Of a stretch of DNA of 64,000 bases, positions 1 to 14,700 are shown piece by piece. The stretch is taken from assembly GCA_029961685.1 (NCBI GenBank), contig JARWKL010000004.1, positions 24,371,610 through 24,435,609 on the forward strand, written 5' to 3'. Numbering within the stretch: the first letter of the stretch is position 1; every line of letters begins with the position of its first letter. The translations under genes were made by a program, and so were the position numbers. The stretch comes from Aristolochia californica (lineage: Eukaryota > Streptophyta > Magnoliopsida > Piperales > Aristolochiaceae). The notes under the pieces are model-generated. The model made no database searches. It was not told the DNA's origin and worked only from the letters and a program-made list of their open reading frames with translations.

Positions 1-271
1 CTTGGAATTTTATAAGAAGGACATTTTTTGACACATGTTTTAAAAATGGATATGCATCCTTGAACCATGTTTAAGATGCAAATTACCTATGGATCTAAAC
101 CTTTTAAAAAGAATAACATTAAATTCCTTAGTAAATGTGCAAAGGAATATTTACCCTAGTGAAACAAGCCATTATTTTTCCCATTTACAAAAAGTTGACA
201 TAGCGAAGAAAGATGATTGTAATGTGATTTATCATGCATAACGGGCTATATTTTTATGAGGAATGACTAAT

Positions 272-713
272 GGATTGGGTGTCAACACTCAATTAAAAAC
301 ATGAGTTTTCCCTTTCCCTTCATCTCGTGAACAAAAAAAGATATAAAAGGCAAATAGATCACCATAAAATGAAAATTTTAGAGTTTATGTATGGAAAGAA
401 TTTAAAGCAATAACAAACGTAAGTAATGAAAATTTATTCCCACACCACAAATGAACACAAAAGTTTTGTTATTAAAGCTTGGGAATACCACTAGTTCAAC
501 CCTAATTGCTCAGAATTTTTTAAGGAAGTGATTTTTCTACACATGCTTTAAAAAATGGATATGCGTGCTTGAAACATGTTAAAAATAAAAATGACCTATG
601 GATCCAAACCTTTTAAAGCAAATAACATTAAATTCCTAAGTGAACATGCGGTGGGATATTTTAAAGTGATTTATCATGCATAATGGGCTATATTTCTGTA
701 AGGAATGACTTAT
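272..713 (+). repeat. Monomer with two internal deletions (442 bp)
   Basis: Compared with its neighbours this copy lacks about 164 bp between TTAAAAA and the TGAGTTTTC segment (junction about 294-301, bridging a shared AAAAC). That removes the C-rich block, TATA-like box, CT-run and GTGCAT repeat. It also lacks about 67 bp at about 660, where GGGATATT joins directly to AAAGTGATTTATC. The two losses account for the shortfall from 674 bp. Confidence 0.85.
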
Positions 714-3700
714 GGATTGGGAGTCAACACTCAGTTAAAAATCCCCCACCTCCCCCTTTTTCCTGACGATTGCAAAACCTGATATATAAAACCTAAAAAG
801 AGTTCACAATCCCTAAAAATTACAGACACTTTTTGGAATTATATCTTTCTACATTTGTGCATTGTGCATTTCATTTTTAGATCTATACTTTTTTCTTAAA
901 TCAAAACTTGAGTTTTCACTTTCCCTTCATCTAGTAAACAAAAAAAGATATAAAAGACAAAAAGATCACAACAAAATGAAGATTTTAGTGTTTATGTATG
1001 GAAATAATTTAAAGCGATAATGAATGTAGGAAAAGAAAATTTATTCACACACCTCAAATGAACACAAATCTTTTGTTATCCTAGTTTGGGAAATTCCACT
1101 AGTTCAACCCTAATAGCTCATAATTTTATAAGAAATAGATTTTTCAAAACATGTTTTAAAAAAATGATATGCATGCTTGAAACATGTTAAACATGCAAAT
1201 GACCTATGGATTCAAACCATTTAAATAGAATAACATTAAATTCCCAATGAACTTGCGGTGGGATATTTACCCGAGCCAAAAGAGCCATTATTTTGCCCAT
1301 TTACAAAAAGCTGACCTAACAATCATAGGTGATTGTAAAGTTATTTATCATGTGTAACGGGCTATATTTTTTTAGGGAATGACTTAAGGATTGGGAGTCA
1401 ACACTCAGTTAAAAATCCCCCACATCCCCCTTTTCACGATGATTACAGAACCTGATATATAAAAATTAAAAAGAGGATACAATCCCTAAAAATTATCGAC
1501 ACTTTTTGGAATTATCTCTCTCTAAATTTGTGTATTGTGCATTTCCATTTAAAATGTATACTTTTTTCTTAAATAAAAGACTTGAGTTCTCACTTTCCCT
1601 TCATCTCCTAAACAAAAAAAAGAGATAAAAGGCAAATAGATCACAAAAAAATGAAAATTTTAGAGTTCATGAATGGAACGGTTTTTAAAAGCGATAACAA
1701 ATGCAAGTAAAGAAAATTTATTCACACACCACAAATGAACACAAAAGTTTTGTTATCCAAGTTTGGGATATTCCACTAGTTCAACCCTAATAGCTCAGAA
1801 TTTTATAAGAAAGAGATTTTTATTCTCATGTTTTAAAAAATGGATATGCATACTTGAAACATGTTAAACATGAAAATGACCTATTGGTACAAACCTTTTA
1901 AAGAGAATAATATTAAATTCCCAAAGGAACGTGCGATGGGGTATTTACCCGAGTCAAACAAGCCATTATTGTCCATATTTACAAAAACAGAAATAACGAT
2001 CATAGATGATTGTAAAGTGATTTATCATGTGTAATGGGATATATTTTTTTAAGGAATGACTAATGGATTGGGAGTCAACACTCAGTTAAAAATCCCCCAC
2101 TTCCCCCTTTTCCTGACGATTGTAGAACCTGATATATAAAAACTAAAAAGAGTTTACAATCCCTAAGAATTATTGACAGTTTTTGAAATTATCACTCTCT
2201 AAATTTGTGCATTGTGAATTTCCATTGGATAAGTATAATTTTTTATTAAATCAAAACTTGAGTTTTCACTTTCCCTTCATCACGTACAGAAAAAAAGAGA
2301 TAAAAGGCGAATAGATCACAAAAAAATGAAAATTTTAGAGTTTATGTATGGAAAGAATATAAAGCAATAAAAATGTAAGTAAAGAAAATTTATTCACACG
2401 CCACAAATGAACATAAAAGTTTTGTTATCCAAGTTTTGGAAATTCCACTACAACCCAAATAGCTCGGAATTTTATAAGAAAGATTTTTCTTGACATGTTT
2501 TAAAAAATGGATATGCATGCTTGAAACATGTTAAAGATGCAAATGACCTATGGATCCAAACCTTTTTATTGAGAATAACATTAAATCCCCAAGTGAACGT
2601 GCGGTGGGAAATTTACATGAGTCAAACAAGCCATTATTTTGATCATTTACAAAAAGCTGACCTAACGATCATAGATGATTGAAAAGTGATTTATCATGAG
2701 AAACGGACTATATTTTTGTAATGAATGACTTATGGATTGGGAGTCAACACTCAATTAAAATTCCCCCGCCTCCCCCTTTTCCTGACAATTGCAGAACCTG
2801 ATATTTAAAAACTAAAAAGAGTTTACAATCCCAAAAAATTATAGACACTTTTTTGAATTATATCTTATTAAAATTTGTGCATTGTGCATTTCCTTTTAGA
2901 TATACACTTTTTTCTCAAATCAAAACTTGAGTTTTCACTTTCTCTTCATCTCGTAAAAAAAAGAGATAAAAGGCAATTATATCTCAACAAAATGAAAATT
3001 TTAGAGTTTGTGTATGGAAAGAATTTAAAGCAATAACAAATGTAAGTAAATAAAATTTATTCACTCACCAAAAATGAACCCAAAAGTTTTGTTATCCAAG
3101 TTTGGAAAATTCCACTAGTTCAACCCTAATAGCTTGGATATTTATAAGGAAGAAATTTTTCTACACATGTTTCAAAAAATGGATATGCATGCTTGAAACA
3201 TTTTAAATATGTAAATGACCTATGGATCCATACCTTTAAAAGTGAATAACAATAAATTCCCAAGTGAACGTGCAGTGGGATATTTACCCCAGTCAAACAA
3301 GCCATTATTTTTCCCATTTACAAAAAACAGACCTAACAATCAAAGATGATTTTAAAGTGCTTTATCTTGCGTAACAGGCTATATTTTTGTAAGGAATGAC
3401 TTATGGATAGGGAGTCAACACTCATTTAAGCATCCACAGCCTCCCCTTTTCCCTATGATTGCAGAACCTGATATATAAAAACTGAAAAGAGTTTACAATC
3501 CCAAATAATTACAGACACTTTTTGGAATTATCTCTCTCTACGTTTGTGCAGTGTGCATTTCCATTTTAGGTGTATACTTTTTTCTTAAATAAATCCTTGA
3601 GTATTCACTTTCCTTTCATCTCGTAAACAAAAAAAGAGATAAAAGGAAAAAAGATCACAACAAAATAAAAATTTTAGAGTTTATGTATGGAAATAATTTA

Positions 3701-6700
3701 AAGCAATAACAAATGTAAGAGAAGAAAATTTATTCTCACCACAAATGAACACAAAATGTTTCTTATCCAGTTTTGGAAATTCCACTTGTTCAACCCTATT
3801 AGCACGAAATTTTATAAGAAAGACATTTTTCTACACATGTTTTAAAAAATGGATATGCATGCTTGAAACATGGTAAAGAGGCAAATGACCTGTGGATCCA
3901 AACCTTTTAAAGAAAATAACATTAAATTCCCAAGTGACCGTGCGGTGGGATATTTACTTGAGTCACACAAGCCATTATTTTTCTCATTTACAAAAAGATG
4001 ACCTAACGATCATAGATGATTTTAAAGTGATTTATCATGCGTAACGAGCTATATTTTTTTAAGGAATGACTTATGGATTGGGAATCAACACTCAGTTAAA
4101 AATCCACCGCCTCCCCCTTTTCCTGACGATTGCAGTACCTGAAATATAAAAACTAAAAAGAGTTTACAATCCCTAAAATTTAAAGACACTTTTTGGAATT
4201 ATCTCTCTCTACATTTGTGTTGTGCATTTCCATTTTAGATGTATACTTTTTTCTAAAATCAAAACTTGAGTTTTCACTTTCCCTTCATCTCGTCAACAAA
4301 AAAAGATACATAGGGCAAAATGATCACAACAAAATGAAAATTTTAGAGTTTATGTATGAAAATAATATAAAGCAACAAAAAATGTAAGTAAAGAAAATTT
4401 ATTCACTCACCACAAATGAACACAAAATTTTTGTTATCCAAGTTTGCGAAATTCCACTAGTTCAACCCTAATAGCTCGGAATTTTATAAGAAAGATATTT
4501 TTCTACACATGTTATAAAAAATGGACATGCATGCTGGAAACATGTTTAACATGAAAATGACCTATGGATCCAAACCTCTTATAGAGAATAACATTAAATT
4601 CCCAAGTGACTGTGAGGTGGGATATTTACCCGAGTCAAACAAGCCGTTATTTTGCCCAATTACAAAAGCTGACCTAAGGATCGTAGATGATTTTCAAGTG
4701 AATTATCATGTGTAATGAGCTATATTTTTGTAAGGAATGACAAATGGATAGGGAGTCAACACTCAATTAAAAATCCCCCAACTCCCCCTTTTCCTAACAA
4801 TTGCAGTACCTGAAATATTAAAACTAAAAAGAGTTTACAATCCCTGAAAATTACAAAACTTTTTGGAATTATCTCTCTCTACATTTGTGTATTGTGCATT
4901 TCCATTTTAGATGTATACTTTTTTTTTTAAATCAAAACTTGAGTTTTCACTTTCCCTTCATCTCATAAACAAAAAAAGATATAAAAGGTAAATAGGTCAC
5001 AAAAAAATCAAAATTTTAGAGTTTATGTATGGAAATAATTTATAGCGATAACAAATGTAGGTAAAGAAAATTTATTCACACACCAAAAATAAACACAAAA
5101 GTTTTGTTATCTAAGTTTTGGAAAGTCCACTAGTTCAACCCTAATAGCTCGGAATTTTAAAAGAAAGAGATTTTTCTACACATGTTATAAGAAATGAAAA
5201 TGACCTATGGATCCAAACCTTTTATAGAGAATAACATTAAATTCCCAAGTGATCATGCGGTGGGATATTTACCCGAGTAAAACAAGCCATTATTTTATCG
5301 ATTTACAAAAAGATGACATAATGATCATAGATGATTGTAAAGTTATTTATCATATGTAACGGGCAATAATTTTGTAAGGAATGATTGATGGATTGGGTGT
5401 CAACACTCAGTTAAAAATCCCCCGCCTCCCCCTTTTCCCAACGATTGCAGAACCTGATATAAAAAAACTAAAAAAGTGTTTACAAACCCGAAAAAGTAGA
5501 GACACTTTTTAGAATTATCTCTCTCTACATTTGTGCTTTGGGCATTTCCATTTTAGATATACTTTTTTCTTAAAACAAAAATTGAGTTTTCACTTTCTCT
5601 TCATCTCGTAAAAAAAAAAAACAGAAAGGCAAATAGATCACAACAAAATAAAAATTTTAGAGTTTATGTTTGGAAAGAATTTAAAGCAATAACAAATTGT
5701 AAGTAAAGAAAATTTAATCACACACCACAAATGAACACAAAATTTTTGTTATCCTTGTTTTGGAAATTCCACTAGTTCAACCCTAATAGCTCAGAATTTT
5801 ATAAGAAAGAGATTTTTCTACACATGCTTTAAAAAATGGATATGCATGCTTGAAACATGTTAAATATGCAAATGACCTATGGATCCAAACCTTTTAAAGA
5901 GAATAACATTAAATTCCCAAGTGAACGTGCGATGGGATATTTAGTGAACTCAAACAAGCCATTATTTTTCCCATTTAGAAAATGTTGACCTAACGATCAT
6001 AGATGATTGTAAGTGATTTATCAAGCGTTACGAGCGATATTTATGTGAGGAATGACTTATGGATTGGGAGTCAACACTCAGTTTAAAATCCCCCACCTCC
6101 CCCATTTCCCGAGGATTACAGAACCTGATATATAAAAACTAAAAAGAGTTTAAAATCCCTACAAATTACAGACACTTTCTGGAATTATTTCTCTCTACAT
6201 TTCTGCATTGTACATTTCAATTTTAGATGTATACTTTTTTCTTAAATCAAAACTTGAGTTTTCACTGTCCCTTCATCTCGTAAACAACAAAATATATAAA
6301 AGGCAAATAGATCACAACAAAAAGAAAATTTTAGAGTTCATGCATGGAAAGAATTTAAAGCGATGACAAATGTAAGTGTAAAAAATTTATTCGCACACCA
6401 CAAATGAACACAAAAGTTTTGTTATCCAAGTTTGGGTAATTCAACTAGTTCAACCCTAGTAGCTCGAAATTTTATAAGAAAGAGATTTTTCTACACATGT
6501 TTTAAAAAATGGATATGCATGTTAGAAACATATAAAACATGCAAATGACCTATGGATCCAAACTTTTTAAAGAGAATAACATTAAATTCCCATGTGAACG
6601 TGCGGTGGGATATTTGCCCGAGTCAAACAAGCCATTATTTTGCCCAATTAAAAAAAGCCGACAAAACGATCATAGATGATTTTAAAGTGATTTATCCTGC

Positions 6701-8082
6701 GTAACGGGCTATTTTTTTAAGGAATGACTTAAGGATTGGGAGTCAACACTCAGTTAAAAATCCCCAGCCTCCCCCTTTTCCCAACGAATGCAGAACCTGA
6801 TATAAAAAAACTAAAAAGAGTTAACAATCCCCAAAAAATATAGACACTTTTTGGAATTATATCTCTCTACATTTTTGCATTGTGCGTTTCTATTTTAGAT
6901 CTATAATTTTTTCTTAAATCAAAACTTGACTTTTCACTTTCCCTTCATCTCCTAAACAAAAAAAGATGTTAAAGGCAAATAGATCACAACAAAATGAAAA
7001 TTTTAGAGTCTATGTATGGTAAGAATTTAAAGCTATAAAAAATGTAATTAAAGAAAAATTTATTCACACACTACAAATGAACACTAAAGTTTTGTTAACC
7101 AAGTTTGGGAAAATTCAAGTAGTTCAACCCTAATAGCTCGGAATTTTATAAGAAAGAAATTTTTTGTTCACATGTTTTCAAAAATGGATATGCATGCTTG
7201 AAACATGTTAAAGATGTAAATGACCTATGGAACCAAACTTTTTAAAGAGAATAACATTAAATTCCCAAGTGAATGTGTGATGGGATATTTACCCGAGTGA
7301 AACAAGCCATTTTTTTGCCCATTTACAAAAATCTGACGTAACGATCAGAGATGATTGTAAAGTGATTCATCATGTGTAACGAGCAATATTTTTTTAAGGA
7401 ATGAATTATGGATTTGCAGTCAACACTCAGTTAAAAATCCCCCGCCTCCCCCTTTTCCTGTTGGTTGTAGAACCTGATATAAAAAAACTAAAAAGAGTTT
7501 ACAATCCCTAAAAATTACAGACACTTTTTGGAAATCTCTTTCTACATTTGTGCATTGCGCATTTCCATTTTAGATGTATACCTTTTTGTTAAATCAAAAC
7601 TTGAGTTTTCACTTTCCCTTCATCTCGTAAACAAAAAAAGAGATACAAGGCAAATAGATCACAACAAAATGAAAATATTAGAGGTCATGTATGGAAAGAA
7701 TTTAAAGCAATAACAAATGTAAGTAAATAAAATTTATTCACACACGACAAATTAACACAAAAGTTAAGTTATCCAAGTTTGGGAAATTCCACTTGTTCAA
7801 CCCTTATAGCTTGGAATTTTAGAAGATTGAGATTTTTCTACACATGTTTTAAAAAATGGCTATGCATGCCTAAAACATGTTAAAGATGCAAATAACCTAT
7901 GGATCCAAAACTTTTTAAAGATAATAACATTAAATTCTCAAGTGAACGTGTTGTGGGATTTTTACCCAAGTCAAACAAGCCCTTATTTTGCCCATTTACA
8001 AATAGCTGACCTAACAATCATAGTTGATTGTAAAGTGATTTATCATTTGTAACGGGCTATATTTTTGTAAGAAATGATTTAT

Positions 8083-8756
8083 GGATTGGGAGTCAACACT
8101 CAGTTAAAACTCTCCCGCCTCCCCCTTCTCCCGATGATTGCATAACTTGATATATAAAAATTAAAAAGAGTTTACAATTGCTAAAAATTATAAACACTTT
8201 TTCGAATTATCTCTCTCTATATTTGTGCACTGTGCATTTCAATTTTAGATGTATAATTTTTTCTAAAATCTAAACTTGAGTTTTCACTTTCCCTTCATCT
8301 CGTAAACAAAAAAAGAAATAAATAGCAAATAGATCACAACAAAATGAAAATTTGAGAGTTTATGTATGGAAAGAATTTAAAGCAATAACAAATGTAAGTA
8401 AAGAAAATTTATTCACACACCACAAATGAACAGGAAAGTTTTGTTAACCAAGTTTGGGAAATTCCATTAGTTCAACCCTAATAGCTCGGAATTTTATAAG
8501 AAAAGGATTTTTCTACACATGTTTTTAAAAATGGATATGCATGCTTGAAACATGTTAAAGATGCAAATGACCTATGGATCCAAACCTTTTAAAGATAATA
8601 GCATCAAATTCCCAAGTGAACGTTCGATGGGATATTTACTCGAGTCAAACAAGCCATTATTTTGCCCATTTACAAAAAGTTGACCTAACGATCATTAATG
8701 ATTGTAAAGTGATTTTTCACGCGTAACGGTCTATATTTTTGTATGGAATGACTTAT
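8083..8756 (+). repeat. Representative full-length monomer (674 bp)
   Basis: A copy close to the family norm, used to place internal landmarks. Order: phase motif with GAGTCAACACTC at its start; C-rich block 8111-8130; TATATAAAAA at 8151-8160; CT-run at 8211-8219; GTGCAC/GTGCAT pair about 8225-8237; pyrimidine-rich CACTTTCCCTTCATCTCG about 8285-8302; A-run about 8306-8314; GTTCAACCC at 8470-8478; GGATCC (BamHI recognition sequence) at 8576-8581; CG-containing GGGATATTTAC segment about 8620-8640; end motif AAGGAATGACTTAT, slightly altered here. The BamHI sequence and, in many other copies, an ACTAGT (SpeI) sequence recur once per monomer, so a partial digest would be expected to give a ladder of about 0.67 kb. 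No internal subrepeat of half or quarter length was visible by eye. Confidence 0.9.
8111..8160 (+). other. C-rich block plus TATA-like box (example of a per-monomer element)
   Basis: In nearly every monomer the only strongly G+C-rich stretch (typical form TCCCCCGCCTCCCCCTTTT) is followed about 20-30 bp later by GATATATAAAAACTAAAAAG. In form this resembles a GC box ahead of a TATA box, and the complementary strand G5-AGG-C-G5 could form a two-tetrad quadruplex. This is pattern resemblance only: there is no downstream gene, and I infer no proven promoter. It is the best candidate if the satellite is transcribed. Confidence 0.25.
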
Positions 8757-11700
8757 GGATTGGGAGTCAACACTTAGTTAAAAATCCCCCGCCTCCCCCT
8801 TTTTCCCGACGATTAAAGAAACTGATATATATAAAAACTAAAAATAGTTTACAATCCCTAAAAATTACTGACACTTTTTGGAATTATCTCCCTCTACATT
8901 TTTGCATTTTTCATTTCCATTTTCAGTGTATACATTTTTCTTAAATCAAAACTTGAGTTTTTATTTTCCCTTCATCTCGTAAAAAAAAAAGAGATAAAAG
9001 GCAAATAGATCACAACAAAATGAAAATTTTAGAGTTTATGTATGGAAATAATTTAAAGAAATAACAAATGTAAGTAAAGAAAATTTTCACACACCACAAT
9101 TAAACACAAAAGTGTTGTTATCCAAGTTTGGGAAAATTCCAATTGTTCAACCCTAATAGATAAGAATTTTATCAGAAAGAGATTTTTCTAGATAGGTTTT
9201 AAAAAATAGATATGCATGCTTGAAACATGTTAAAGATGCAAATGACATATGGATTCAAACCTTTGAAAGAGAATAAAATTAAATTCCAAAGTGAGCATGC
9301 GGTAGGATATTTACCCCAGTTAGACAAACCATTATTTTACCGATTTACAAAAAGCTGACCAAACGATCATATATGATTGTAAAGTGATTTATCAGGCGTA
9401 ATGGGCTATATTTTTGTAAGGAATAACTTATGGATTGGGAGTCAACACTCAGTTTAAAAACCCCCGTCTCCTCCTTTTCCCAACGATTGCAGAACTTGAT
9501 ATATAAAATTTAAAAAGAGTTCACAATCCCTAAAAATTACAGACACTTTTTTGAATTATCTCTCTACATTTGTGCATTGTGCATTATCATTTTTTATATA
9601 TAGTTTTTTCTTAAACAAAAGAAGAGATAAAAGGCAAATAGATCTCAACAAAATGAACATTTTAGAGTTTATGTATGGAAAAAATTTAAAACAAAAACAA
9701 ATGTAAGCAAAGAAAATTTATTCGCACACAAAAAATGAAGACAAAAGTTTTGTTATCCAAGTTTCGGAAATTCCACTAGTTCAACCCAAATAACTCAGAC
9801 TTTTATAAGAAAGAGATTTTTTTATACACATGTTTTAAAAAATGGAAATGCATGCTTGAAACAAGTTAAAGACGCAAATGACCTATGGATCCAAAAATTT
9901 TAAAGATAATAACATTAAATTCCAAAGTGAACGTTCGATGGGATATTTACCCGAGTCAAACAAGCTATTATTTTGCCCATTTAAAAGAAGCTAACCTAAC
10001 CATCATAGATGATTGTAAAGTTATTTATCATGCATAACGAGCTATATTTTTGTACAGAATGACTTATGGATTGGGAGTGAACACTCCGTTAAAAATCGCC
10101 GCCTCCCCCTTTTCCCGACGATATATAAAAACTAAAATGATTTTACAATCCCTAAAAATTATAGACACATTTTTGAATTATCTCTCTCTATATTTGTGCA
10201 TTATGCATTTCCATTTTAGATGTATACTTTTTTTCTTAAATCAAAACTTGAGTTTTCATTTTCACTTCATCTCGTAAAAAAAAACTAGATAAAGGGCAAC
10301 TAGATCACAACAAAATGAAAATTTTAGAGTTTATGTATGGAAAGAATTTAAAGCAATAACAAATGTAAATAAATAAAATTTATTCACACACCACAAATGA
10401 ACAAAAAAGTTTTGTGATCCTAGTTTGGGAAATTCCACTTGTTCAACCCTAATAGCTAGGAATTTTATAAGAAAGAAAATTTTCTACTCGTGTATTAAAA
10501 AATGGCTATGCATGCTTGAAACATGTTGAAGATTCAAATGACCTATGGATCCAAACCTTTTAAAGAGAATAACTTTAAATTCCTAACTTTCGGTGGGATA
10601 TTTAGCCGAGTCAAACAAGCAATTATTTTGCCATTTTACAAAAAGCTGACCCAACGATCATAGATGATTGTAAAGTGATTTATCATGCGTAACGGGCTAT
10701 ATTTTTGGAAGGAATAACTTATGGATTGGGTGTTAACACTCAGTTAAAAATCAACCATATCCCCCTTTTCCCGACGATTGCAGAATATATCAAAACTAAA
10801 AAGAAATTACAATCCCTAAAAATTACAGACACTTTTTGGATTTATCTCTCTCTACATTTTTGCATTTTTCCTTTCCATTTAGATGTATACTTTTTTCTTA
10901 AATCAAAACTTGAGCTTTCACTTTCCCTTCATCTCGAAAAAAAAAGAGAGATAAAAGGCAAATAGATCACAACAAAATGAAAATTTAAGATTTTATGTAT
11001 GGAAAGAATTGAAAGCAATAAAAAATTTAAGTAAATAAAATTTATTCATACACCACAACTGAACACAAAAGTTTAGTTATCCAGGTTTGGGAAAATTCCA
11101 CTAGTTCCACCCTAATAGCTCGGAAATTTATAAGAACGTGATTTTTCTACTCATATTTTAAAAAATGGATATGCATGCTAGAAACATGTTAAAAATTCAA
11201 TTGACCTTTGGATCCAAACCTTTAAAAGAGAATAACATTAAATTCCCAAGTGAACGTCCGGTGGGATATTTACCCAAGTCAAACAAGCCATTATTTGTCC
11301 CAATTACAAAGAGTTGACCTAATGGTCATAGATGATTGTAAAGTTATTTATCATGCGTAACAAGCTATATTTTTGTAGGGAATGACTTATGGATTGGGAG
11401 TCAACACTCAGTTAAAAATCCCCCGCCTCCCCCTTTTCCAGACGATTGCAGAACCTGATATTTATAACCTAAAAAGAGTTTACAATCCACAAAAATTATA
11501 GTCACTTTTTGAAATTATATTTCTCTACATTTGAGCACTGTGAATTTCCATTTTATATGAATACTTTTTTCTTAAATCAAAACTTGAGCTTTCACTTTCC
11601 CTTCATCTCGTAAAAAAAAAAAAAGATAAAAGGCAAATAGATCACAACAAGATGAAAATTTTAGAGTTTATGTATGGAAAGAGTTTAAAACAATAACAAA

Positions 11701-14700
11701 TGTAAATAAAGAAAATTTATTCACACACCACAAATGAACACAAAAGTTTTGTTATCCAAGTTTCAGAAATTCCACTAGTTCAACCCTTATAGCTCGGAAT
11801 TTTATAAGCAAGAGTTTTTTCTACACATGTTTTAAAAGATGGATATGCAAACTTGAAACATGTTAAAGAAGCAAATGACCTATGGATCCAAACATTTTAA
11901 AGATAATAACATTAAATTCCCAAGTAAACGTTCGGTGGGATATTTACCCGAGTCAAACAAGCCATTATTTTGCCCATTTACAAAAAGGTCACCTAACGAT
12001 CATAAATGATTGTCAAGTGATTTATCATGCACGATGGACTATATTTTTTTTGTAAGGAATGACCGATGGATTGGGTGTCAACACTATTAAAATCTCCCGC
12101 CTCCTCCTTTTCCCGCCGCTTGCAAAACTTGATATATAAAAAGAAAATTTTTTTTACAATCCCTAAAAATTACAGACACTTTTTGGAATTATCTCTCTCT
12201 ACATTTGTGCATTGTGTATTTCCATTTTAGATGTATCTTTTTTCTTAAACCAAAACTTGAGTTTTCACTTTCTTTTCTTCTTGTAAAAAAAAAGAGATAA
12301 AAGGCTAATAAGTCACAACAAAATGAAAATTTTAGAGTTTATGTATGGAAATAATTTAAAGCAATAACAAATTTAAGTAAAGAAAACTTATTCACGCACC
12401 ACAAATGAACACAAAAGTTTTGTTATCCAAGTTTGGGAAATTCCACTAGTTCAACCCTAATAGCTCGGAATTTTATAACAAAGAGATATTTCAACACATG
12501 TTTTCAAAAAATGGATATGCCTGCTTTAAACATGTTGAAGATCCAAATGACCTATGCATCCAAAACATTTAAAGATAATAACATTAAATTCCCAAGTGAA
12601 CCTTCGGCGGAATATTTTCACAAGTCAAACTAGCTATTATTTTGCCCATTTATAAAAACCTGACCTAACGATCATAGATGATTGTAAAGAGAATTATCAT
12701 GCGTAACGGTCTATATTTTTGTAAGGAATGACTTTTGGATTGGGAGTCAACACCGAGTTAAAAATCCCCCACCTCCCACTTTTCCCGACGATTGCAGAAC
12801 CTGATATATAAAAACTAAAAACTGTTTACAATTCCTAAAAATTACAGACGCTTTTTCGAATTATCCCACTCTAAATTTGTGCATTGTGCATTTCCATTTA
12901 AGATGTATACTTTTTTCTGAAATCAAAACTTGATTTTTCACTTTCCCTTCATCTCGTAAACAAAAAAATAGACAAAAGGCAAATAGATCACTACAAAATG
13001 AAAATTTTAGAGTTTATGTATGGAAAGAATTTAAAGCAAAAAAATATTAGTAAAGAAAATTTTTTCACACACCAAAAATGGACTCAAAGGTTTTTTTATT
13101 CAAGTTCTAGAAAATTCCTCAAGTTCAACCCCAATACCTCAGAATTTTATAAGAAAGAGATTTTTCTACACATGTTATAAAAAATGGATATGCATTCTTG
13201 AAACATGTTAAAGATGCAAATGACCTATAGAACCAAACCTTTTAAAGAAAATAACGTTAAATTCCCAAGTGAACGTGCGGTGGGATATTTACCCGAGTCA
13301 AACAAGCCATTATTTTGTCCATTTACTAAAAACTGACCTAACGATCATAGATGATTTTAAAGTGTTTTATCATGTGTAACGGGCCATATTTTTTTAAGGA
13401 ATGACTTATGTATAGGGAGTCAACAATCAGTTAAAAATCCCCCGCATCCCCCTTTTCCCGGCTATTGAAGAACATGATATATAAAAAACTAAAAAGAGTT
13501 TACAATCCCTAAAAATTATAGACACTTTTTGGAATTATCTCTCTCTACATTTGTGCAATGTGCATTTACATTTTAGGTGTATACTTTTTTCTTAAATCAA
13601 AACTTGAGTTTTCACTTTCACTTCATCCCCTAAACAACAAAATGAAAATTTTAGAGTTTACGTAAGGAAACAATTTAAAGCAATAACAAATGTAAATAAA
13701 GAAAATTTATTCACACACACACAAATGAACACAAAATTTTTGTTAACCAAGTTTGGAAAATTCCACTAGTTCAACCCTTATAGATCAGAATTTTATAAGA
13801 AAGAGATTTTTCTACACATGTTTTAAAAAATGGATATGCATGTTTGAAATATGTTAAAGATTCAAATGACTTAAGGATTCAAACCGTTTAAAGAAAATAA
13901 CTTTAAATTCCTAAGTGAACATGCGGTGGAATATCTACCTAAGTCAAGCAAGCCATTATTTTGCCCAATTACAAAAAGCTGACCTAACGATCATAGATGA
14001 TTGTAAAGTGATTTATCATGCATAACGGCCTATATTTTTGTAAGGAATGACTTATGGATTGGGAGTCAACACTAAGTTAAAAATCCCTCGCCTCCACCTA
14101 TTTCCGACGATTGCAGAACCTGAAATATAAAACTAAAAAGAGTTTACAATCACTTAAAAATACAGATACTTTTTGGAATTACCTCTCTCTACATTTTTTC
14201 ATTGTACATTTGAATTTTAGATTTATACATTTTTTCTTAAATCAAAACTTGAGTTTTCACTTGCCCTTCATCTCGTAAACGAAAAAAGAGATAAAAGGCA
14301 AAGAGATCACTACAAAATGAAAATTTTAGTGTTTATGTATAAAAAGAATTTAAAGCAATAAAAATTTTTAGTAAAGAAAATTTATTCATACACCACAAAT
14401 GAGCACAAATTTTTAGTTCTCCAAGTTTGCGAAAATTCCACTAGTACAACCCTAGTAGCTCGGGAATTTTATAAGAAAGAGATTTTTCTACACAAGTTTT
14501 AAAAAATGGATATGCATGCTTGGAACATGTTAAAGATGCAAATGACCTATGGATCCAAACATTTTAAAGACAATAACATTAAATTCCCAAGTGAACGTGC
14601 GGTGGGATATTTACCCGAGTCAAAAAAGCCATTATTTTGCCCATTTACAAAAAGTTGACCTAACGATCATAGATGATTGAAAAGTGATTTATCATGCGTA

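Noticed and set aside
8470..8478. tRNA gene or SINE
   Set aside because: Only a B-box-like GTTCAACCC is present. There is no A box, no cloverleaf pairing and no 3' tail arrangement of a SINE, so it is kept only as a low-interest finding.
13291..13307. Possible CENP-B-box-like match on the minus strand of the ACCCGAGTCAAACAAGC segment
   Set aside because: It matches about 7 of 9 core positions but breaks the TTCG half. CENP-B is established in mammals only, and such partial matches are expected by chance in a 674-bp monomer.
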